This document shows, one piece after another, positions 56,940 to 64,000 of a DNA stretch of 64,000 bases (positions within the stretch are counted from its first letter, which is position 1; the number at the start of each line of letters is the position of its first letter). The notes beneath the pieces were generated by a model. The model made no database searches. It saw only the letters and a program-made list of their open reading frames with translations, and was not told the origin of the DNA. Source of the DNA: Sambucus nigra (Eukaryota > Streptophyta > Magnoliopsida > Dipsacales > Adoxaceae); contig OX422213.1 of NCBI GenBank assembly GCA_949130495.1, positions 541,663,467 to 541,727,466 of the forward strand, given 5' to 3'. A program made the position numbers and the translations under genes.

Positions 56940-57825
56940 CTAGCTAACATTTAGTCTGAAGGGCGGGTCTTCAAGGTCGAGCAACCTAGGATCATACCAC
57001 TTCCACAGTTTATTATCTAGGTCCACCTTCAGCACTGTTAGACAATTGGTCCAACCCCATTTGTAGCTTTCATTCTGGGGATATTTAAACCTAGCATCAA
57101 AATGCCCCAAAGCTTTATTATAACCTTCCATCCAGATCTCTCTAGGTTTCTTGTGAAACTGGAAGGTCAACCTCTCAACTTGGTAATGAAATTTCTTCAG
57201 CACTCCATCCTTAGCTTGCAGTTGAGAAGAATGAGCCACAGGTTGCTCGGATTGATTTTGATGCTTCTGGGACATCTCAGTAAGGGCTTAGTTTTTAGCC
57301 TTCAGTTGGGCATCTTGGTTAGCAAGGGTTTGTTTAGTCCTACCCTCATCTATAGTACCTTGGCCAATTTTAATTCTTTCTCAGGAAGAAAATGCAGACT
57401 TGGTATTTTTCAGTGCTTCCAATTCTCCCCTTAATTTAGCATTTTTAGCCTCCAAGAAAGAATTACCTTCGTCGATAGTAGCAACATCAGTAGAAGAAGA
57501 CTTCAAGGCATTTATCTCATCTCTTAAATTATTATTCTCCTCCTCCAACAGTTTCGCAATAGCTTTGGCTTCCTCCACTTCACGGCTGAGCAAAAATTCC
57601 TATCTTCGAAAGTGAGAAGCAACATTTTTCCAACTTATGTTCAAAGCCCCAACATTCACTCAAGGCCTTGTACTTCTTTTCATAGTCAGCATGCAAAAGA
57701 GCTTTGACCTTCTTATGGTCCTCCCTCAACTCTTCAATCATTTCATAGTAGGCATCATTATTGGCCACTACCAGATCAAGAAGGCATTTCAGATAAAGGT
57801 AAGCTTCCTTGCCTTGCTCAGACAT
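56940..57825 (-). pseudogene. Antisense ORF of the Tat element, coiled-coil protein, frameshifted
   Basis: Lies downstream of pol on the opposite strand, where several Tat-lineage elements are known to carry an antisense ORF of unknown function. The first part (57825-57580) starts MSEQGKEAYLYLKCLLDLVV and contains MIEELREDHKKVKALL. After a frameshift near 57610 the frame 57593-57381 reads EVEEAKAIAKLLEEENNNLR, clearly heptad-like (coiled coil). After more shifts the frame 57275-56940 reads HYQVERLTFQFHKKPREIWM, YNKALGHFDARFKYP, and ends in LDLEDPPFRLNVS. No enzyme motif is seen. It could alternatively be a captured host gene, but the position argues for the element's own ORF. Confidence 0.7.
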
Positions 57826-58680
57826 ACCTTCCCCAAGTAACTTGTGTAGTCATGGGACTTATGAATTCAAACGTCGTTATAAATTTAAAATTTATAATTA
57901 TAAAATGTGAGAATTGGGGTTGGAGAATGAAAATGTACAATAACAACAAAATGGCTAGGGAAGAGGGACAAACATCTCATCTGGGGGTAAAATAAGAGTA
58001 TGTATCGTACGATCTATGTGAGGCTATTCTTATACATTTTTAAAACTCTGACACGAGTCTGGTGAACCTTTGTGTTAATGTACTTAGTTTATGAGCTTAT
58101 TTATGTTCAATCAGTGGAAGTAATATACGGGTGGTTTAGTTTTGGATAGTGTTTTTGTTGACTTTATTTTAAATGTTCAAACGGGTTAAATTTCATGAAT
58201 AAACAAAGAAACTCTACCAAAATTTTCTAATAATTAGTAAGTGTTCTAAAATGATTAACTCGAACATACACGAATTTGAAAATCATAATTTTCACTTTTG
58301 TTCATAGTATGTAACAAAATTATGGATAACACATGTTTTTTTCTTGTCACGGATCGATGTTGCATTTCGCTGGATATCGCAAGATTTAGTGTAGTTAGTT
58401 GTTTGGATGATCCAGAGTTTCTTGCGTTTTTATCTTATTTTTGCATTCAGTATTAGTTTGAACATTTGTTCTAGTTATATATGTTTTCAACTAGGATGAC
58501 TTGTGTTTTAAACAAACATACTTAATTTGATGGATAATTGTGGAATTGGATTTGATGTCATTTCGTGTTATAGTCATATTAATTAGTTTGATGAATGCAA
58601 GTCTATACAGGTTATATTAATGATAAATTTATGTATAGTTATAATGCAAGCTTCTTCAAAAATCAATTAATATTTTTTGT
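57826..58680. other. No gene seen; likely truncated end of the Tat element and flank
   Basis: A purine-rich CTGGGGGTAAAATAAGAG (57978-57995) could be the polypurine tract. No copy of the 43372 LTR follows, so the 3' LTR is missing or beyond recognition. The rest is AT-rich without ORFs. Confidence 0.4.
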
Positions 58681-58729
58681 GAAACAATGTTGGCATCGCT
58701 GAAAATCCAACCATGTATTAAAAATGACT

Positions 58730-59071
58730 TTTAGCGACACAATTTATGTGTCAAGAAAGGTAGGACGTTCTGCGACATGTGTAACATGTCTGCCAAATGG
58801 ATGACATTGTGCGACACATAATTATGCTACAAAAAGTACTTATGTTAATATATATTTATATAAATATTAAGATTCCGTGACATGCATTTTGTCGTGAAAT
58901 GTATTACATTCAGCGACATAGCTATTTTATGCCACTAAATAGATTCCTAGGCAGGGATATCATAACACAGGGGCGACATCGTGTAATATGTTATGAAATG
59001 TCTTTTATGACATAATTATTACTTTCCCTGACACACTCACTGTGTTCCAAAATGTGTTTTTTCTTATAATG
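58730..59071. mobile_element. CACTA-like non-autonomous end
   Basis: The right edge, read on the minus strand from 59071, is CATTATAAGAAAAAACACAT, close to the CACTATAAGAAAA-type terminus of another CACTA family. Inside are several GCGACA words (about 58734, 58777, 58812, 58912, 58971) in both orientations, as in subterminal repeats. The left terminus was not found and no coding sequence is present. Confidence 0.45.
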
Positions 59072-59541
59072 ATTTATGTGGAAAGGTAAAGTGAGTATGG
59101 TAAGGTAAGATGGGTACAATTAGTTAGAACTTTATCAAGTTAAAGGTGAAGTGAGGTGTGATTTGTATGAGTACTACCGAGAGATGACATATAGAGTAAA
59201 TGGGTCATATTTAATATTGTTAAATAATATAGATATTTCTTGCAAATTTCAGGTGGTGTACCAAATCTAAAAAACTTTCGTTCCCGAGGTATAGTTAGTA
59301 TTGTTATATAGGAGCAGTATGACTGAGCAATCAGAGTTGCAGTGGTTGGAGATCCAGTTCATCATCCTTAGTATAATATTGTTATTTAATTTCAGTTGGC
59401 ATTCCAGTATTTGTATTCATGAATTTATTTCGGGGCCGAGGTGGTTCTAGTTCATTTACTTTTTAGTTTTCAACTATTGTATTATGAAGATTTATTATAG
59501 TGATGGATTCAAGTCTAATGGAGATTAATTAATTTTAGTTT

Positions 59542-59783
59542 ATTTTTACTTTAATACATTACTAATTTTCAATTTTAGACTTTAATACAACTTCATCACT
59601 TTATTAGACTTAGGTATATTTTTCATCTCTAAATGACATTTTTCATCACTAAATGTCAACAAATATAACTTTTAGTGGCGAAATTTTCACAATTACTGAT
59701 GAAAAATTTACTAAAGTCTACTAAATTGATAAATTGTATTGAAGATTAAAATAAAAGATTAGTAATGTATTAAAGTAAAAAAT
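59542..59783. mobile_element. MITE-like inverted repeat (about 242 bp)
   Basis: The left arm 59542-59612 and right arm 59711-59783 are reverse complements with a few mismatches. The outer 25 bases, ATTTTTACTTTAATACATTACTAAT, are nearly perfect (one extra T). The centre holds a smaller inverted pair (TTTTTCATC.../...GATGAAAAA). A target duplication is not obvious. Confidence 0.65.
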
Positions 59784-62410
59784 CCTTTATTTGATTACAT
59801 CTCAGTTATATATATTTCCCATTACTATTATTGTTATTATTATGTCGTGGATTGTTTTATTTATAGTAGTTTTGATTTATTGTTAATGCTGAGAATGATA
59901 TATATTGTATAACAATCCTTATCTTCAGTGTCTTAGCCTTATAAACTCCATGTGGGGAAATAAAGGGTATTACCCATAAATTGTGATGAAAGGAGTAAAT
60001 CTACTTTTATACCCACAAGTTAACACAGTGCACCCCTCATGGAGGATATATGCCCTCTCCACGTGGTCATTATCACACATAACATAACCAATTAGATATG
60101 AAATATTAATGATAAGAATATTCCCCACTTGTGAGGTGATCTCCTAAATCTGTTGGGTTACCCATAATCTACGTTTCCCTCCAACATGTAGCGATATCAC
60201 ATATTTTCGAGCTTTGGGTTGATGCTCTTCTTGACCGAGTCTATGTGGGTTGAGGATAATGTAATTGATAAGAGGACAATTTTATTGATCTTAGTAGTTA
60301 AGTATGAAGATGGTTCAAGAATGACAAGAATTACGTGCCTTATTTGAAGGACTTTTGGTCCTTAGGGTAGGTTGAGCAATGATGTATATCTATTTTTGCA
60401 AAATGGATCACCTAACAAACTTTGTACATCTATATTTGCATAACGGATCACTTAACGACATTATAACAATCTAGTAAGATTTATCCAAATCACCCTATAT
60501 CAATTCTCAGTCTTTAGCCTCTTGATGAATTTAAACCCTATAATATATACATTACTTTTCTTTTGGATAAAATATGTCTTTTGATAAATAAAATATGCAT
60601 TCTTCGCTAAAATGAAATTCAGACCCTAAAACCCCTCTATTTTTGGATCGAAAAATGAGCTCCATAACCATTTATCAACACTTTATAGCCTAACTGATGA
60701 ACAAATTTGCATCAAGAAACAATCAAAGATGCAAGAATTTGTTTATTATCAACAAATGAATTACACTTTTGGAAACACGAGAATGGAAAATTATATTAAA
60801 AAAGAAATATAGATTCAAAAAAAGTAACATCAAACATGTTGATATCATAAAATCAAAAGCATATGAATTGTAAAGATGTAGAGAGAAAGGGTAACATGAA
60901 AACTTAAAAAAATCCATAGTTTTCTCTAACACATTGTTTCAAACATACGTAATTTAGATGAAATCAATGATACATAACAACGAGAAATTAAAAGAGAAGC
61001 AAGTGAAATGAAAAAAAAAAAAGTGGAAGAAAATTAATATAAAAATAGAGGAAATCAAAGGAAAATGACTTGACAAAAATTGCAACGCGCTCAACAAAAA
61101 ATTTCCTAAACTCTATGCTATTGTTGTATGGAAAAAAATACATGAGGGCCGAAAAACTTTCCTTTATATTTGAGTCCTTGAACGTTACACACTCTCTTAT
61201 AATAGAAGTTGCAGCTTCATAAAGGTTCAACACCAACAATCAAGCCACGATATGTTGACTTCTTTAAAACGAGCGGGAAGATTGAAGGCAACCCACTCTT
61301 CTCAACATCACCAATGTCGTCACTTGACAAAGTAAGATTGAACGTATTTGATCCCTTTATTTATATTCTAGAATACATAGATATTTGGTCGAAAAGTGGA
61401 AGAGAGTTTTGCAATGCCCTTATGAGATAGTGGTGAGTTAAACAAATCGTGTTGGCATGTATGAAAAATGGGCGAAACGGGTGCTCGCCCGATCTTACAA
61501 AGAGAAATGATAAGTATGGAACTAGGGCCATGAATAATATAGAAAACTTAGTTGCTAATACTGAATCACCATCATCTTAACACTAAGTCTATATGAACCA
61601 TTAATTGATTGACATGTTACATAAGGCGAAACATTTATGGCAATTATCGAGTTGAGCAACCTAATAAGATAAATAAGTGAGTGTACACTTCGGTCCAATA
61701 GTGTGCCAACTCTCCACCTTCTCGAAGGATTTGGGATATTCTACCAGTTCATATGAGGCTCATGTTATCATTTACCAACTCCCTATAAATAGTCAAGTAA
61801 ACTTCCTTACTAATGGAGACATTCTAAACTAACAAAGCTCTGTCCAATTGCAGATTCGTTCTACATCTAAACTCTCCTCGGTCGTCATCTCCAACAAGCC
61901 CAAATTTAAATCCTGTGTAGGTATCATTTTTCTCCAATATTTTCATTATAATTTTGCATTTATTTATTATTACATGATGATTAAGGATATATGACAAGAT
62001 ACCTATAATCTTGGTCCAAATTTTTGTATCTTCAAGCATAATTTTGTTGCATTAAGTTTTGGCTCATACGTGGTTACACAAATATACTTTTCTGATATAA
62101 TTAAAAAGAAATATATTGTACCAATGACATAAAGATATAGTTTCGAATACTATGATACACACACACACACAGAGAGTTTGTACCCTTTTTTGGCATTGTA
62201 GAATAATGTAGCTTTTACTTTCTCCCTTCTTTAGACAAAGTTGAGCAAGAAATTGGTCCCTTTATTTTACGATAAACTTTATGTCTAATCACCTTAACAA
62301 TTCAACATTATACGCTATTCCATATTAGGCTCTATTCGATTGCTCATGTAGCACATGCCGAGTGATGACTTATATTTGTATATTGAAAAGTCTCACAAGC
62401 AATTTAAAAA
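59784..62410. other. AT-rich stretch without supported genes
   Basis: I see no recognisable protein. A 73-codon plus frame (61209-61430: PRYVDFFKTSGKIEGNPLF and more) and an 83-codon minus frame overlap each other without homology I know. A TATA-like CCCTATAAATAG at 61778-61789 followed by GTAGGTATC at 61917 could be a promoter and splice site of an unrecognised unit. Evidence is weak. Confidence 0.35.
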
Positions 62411-62969
62411 GTATTAACCAAAGTATCACAAAAACTAATTTGATAAACTTAAGTATTAAAGTTGACACTATTACATGTACAATGTTAATATTGTAATATG
62501 ATATTAGTTTATTTTATTTATTTTAAATATACGTTTTAATAATGTTGTTTATGCCTAATATCCATAGTAGTGAGTCTAAATGAAAACCAAATACTTATGT
62601 GGTAATCACATAAGGCTTTTGATCCCAAAAAAGTTAATAAATGGTGAGGCCATAAACAATTTATGAAAAAATTGGTAGTCTATTTAACAAAATTTATTAC
62701 TTTATAGAATTTTAAACAAGTTAATTTAATCCCAAAATTATTTGTCCTAATTTAATTTAATATGTAACATTATCACATTTTAACATTATCAAATGCCATT
62801 TATTAAAGTCAATCTTAGAACAAGTATTAATTAAAGTATCACAAAAACTAATTTGATTAGACTTAATTATTATTTTTGAGCACTATTACATCTGCACTAT
62901 TAATATTGTAATACAATATTAGTTATTTTATTTAGTTTTTAATATACATATTAAGAATGTTGTAATATG
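62411..62969. repeat. Direct repeat pair of about 143 bp, 413 bp apart
   Basis: Copies at 62411-62553 and 62824-62969 share AAAGTATCACAAAAACTAAT, then CACTATTACAT, TTAATATTGTAATA and AATGTTGT in the same order. No primer site or polypurine tract is visible between them, so a miniature LTR element is not supported. Confidence 0.65.
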
Positions 62970-63974
62970 AACAATTTTCGAACATTTTTCATAGCATAGT
63001 TTTAGATTACTTTGGCATATCTCATTACAAATCGTCACGCACGGTCACGACGAACCCAAATCAAGCATCACCAAGTTTGAATATGTCCCAACATATCGTA
63101 AAGGTATAAAATAATTTAAAGTTTAAATTAATTTACAGTATATGTTTGGGATTTTATATTTATCAAAAACATGCAGGAGATATTTTATTTTCAAAAAGAA
63201 AAATATTTTATTTTTTAAATCTCGTTCAAATGAGATTACATGTCGTTAGAAGGTGATTTATATATTTTTCGAACGAGGGCTTACGGCCTAAGAGTTTTTA
63301 ATGTCGTTAGAAACGAGACACATCTCGTTCGAACAAGATGCTTATCTCATTAAAATGAAGTTGTGAGATCCTTCAACTACTGCACCACCTCGAATTTTGT
63401 GAGCGTCCTATAAATACCTATTTCGTGATCATATCATTTAAGACTTTTGTTAGATTCACTTCTATGTAACATTTGCAAAATTTCTTTATGTTTTAGTGTT
63501 ATAAAACACTATTTAATTCACATACAAACATCCAGAATATTTAGTTTTGTGAATTCATTTACACCCTAAAAAGTTTGATATCTTTGCATACACCTTGTGA
63601 AGAATGCATCTCCATGGCTGACCTGTGATACCTGAGGGAACTTACTACTGAAGACAAAGGTTGAGGCTGAAGAGGGATGACCGCGGTATTTTGATTCTTG
63701 TGAGGATCATAGTTTTTCTTTAGAGATTTACAAAGATTACCTCATTATACTTGTTGATTAGTATTGTAAGTCGACTGTCTTGTTGATTTCTAAAGTGAAT
63801 AAAAGGTTTTATGCAAACATGATTTTTCCTTAAACCTTGTCTTTGTTGAATTCTTGGTTTACTTTATTTGTTTTATAACAAACTAGCATGTTTAGGATAA
63901 AAAAATAAATTTGTTTAAAATTTGATTGTGCACTCTCAAATTGGAATTCTTGTTGAGAATGTATTTATTCCACA
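62970..63974 (+). repeat. 5' LTR of another Sirevirus-like element, plus orientation, start uncertain
   Basis: The right part is clear: CGTTCGAACGAG-type palindromes (63215-63345), a CCTATAAATACC TATA box (63407-63418), a leader, and an end at about 63974 followed by an initiator-Met primer site. The left border was not located; 62970 is only the outer limit, and the recognisable LTR begins near 63200. Confidence 0.6.
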
Positions 63975-63982
63975 TTAAAAAA

Positions 63983-64000
63983 TTGGTATCAGATAACTAA
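63983..64000 (+). promoter_or_regulatory. Primer-binding site of the right-edge Sirevirus
   Basis: TTGGTATCAGATAACTAA begins at 63983. TTGGTATCAGA is the plant initiator-Met type primer site. The internal region of this element would lie to the right of the window. Confidence 0.75.

Noticed and set aside
57996..58330. 3' LTR of the Tat element
   Set aside because: No match to the start or end of the 43372-43849 LTR was found by eye.
61209..61430. 73-codon ORF as a host exon
   Set aside because: No family recognised, no clear splice sites, and an overlapping frame on the other strand; recorded only as unassigned sequence.
62411..62969. Miniature LTR element (TRIM)
   Set aside because: No primer-binding site or polypurine tract was seen adjacent to the repeats.
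1..64000. Most open frames of 60-100 codons throughout the window
   Set aside because: They lie in AT-rich non-coding parts, in LTRs, or antisense to recognisable retroelement domains, with no homology I can name.

Overview
This is a plant nuclear repeat block. I can support no intact host gene, no rRNA or tRNA gene and no bacterial-style operon. The evidence for a flowering plant with a repeat-rich genome is the set of element families: Ty1/copia Sirevirus-type elements with the initiator-Met primer site, Ty3/gypsy Tekay-like, Tat/Ogre-like and Athila elements, and an En/Spm (CACTA) DNA transposon carrying TNP2-type transposase domains. Species cannot be named. Almost every coding sequence is broken by stops or frameshifts, so this is old, layered sequence.

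Layout. (1) 1-17793: a minus-strand Tekay-like LTR (1-1553), then the 3' tail of a plus-strand Tekay-like element whose roughly 3.1 kb LTR (2204-17793) is split by two minus-strand Sirevirus-like insertions, E1 (2444-7575, target duplication GAACG) and E2 (9805-17118, target duplication GCGTG). Both carry gag but no recognisable pol. (2) 17794-23924: more Sirevirus LTRs in both orientations (S+ 17794-19403, E3 about 19437-22446, a remnant 23203-23924) and a Tat-type LTR with its primer site (22666-23202). (3) 23925-43371: a decayed minus-strand Ogre/Tat element (gag 41900-40324, protease about 27000, RT with a YIDD box about 24770, RNase H 24430-23930), split between gag and protease by an Athila element (27951-40318, target duplication CCTGG, LTRs 1606 and 1607 bp). 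(4) 43372-about 58000: a decayed plus-strand Tat element (LTR, primer site, gag, protease, RT, RNase H, integrase, then an antisense ORF), split inside its protease by a 6837-bp CACTA transposon (46049-52885, target duplication AAA). (5) 58000-64000: AT-rich sequence with a CACTA-like end, a MITE-like inverted repeat, a direct repeat, and finally the 5' LTR and primer site of another Sirevirus that runs off the right edge.

How the parts relate. Relative ages follow from nesting: E1 and E2 are younger than the Tekay-like LTR they interrupt, Athila is younger than the Ogre-like element, and the CACTA is younger than the Tat element. The most interesting signals are non-coding or captured sequence. 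The CACTA carries a near-palindromic pair of gene fragments that read as a plant B3 DNA-binding domain, and a second hairpin of unknown origin. The Sirevirus-like family has dense CGTTCGAACG palindromes just upstream of the LTR TATA box and a second array in its 3' untranslated region. E2 is a collapsed three-LTR tandem. The Tat element carries a coiled-coil antisense ORF, and the Athila has an extra ORF of the putative plant transposon protein type downstream of pol.
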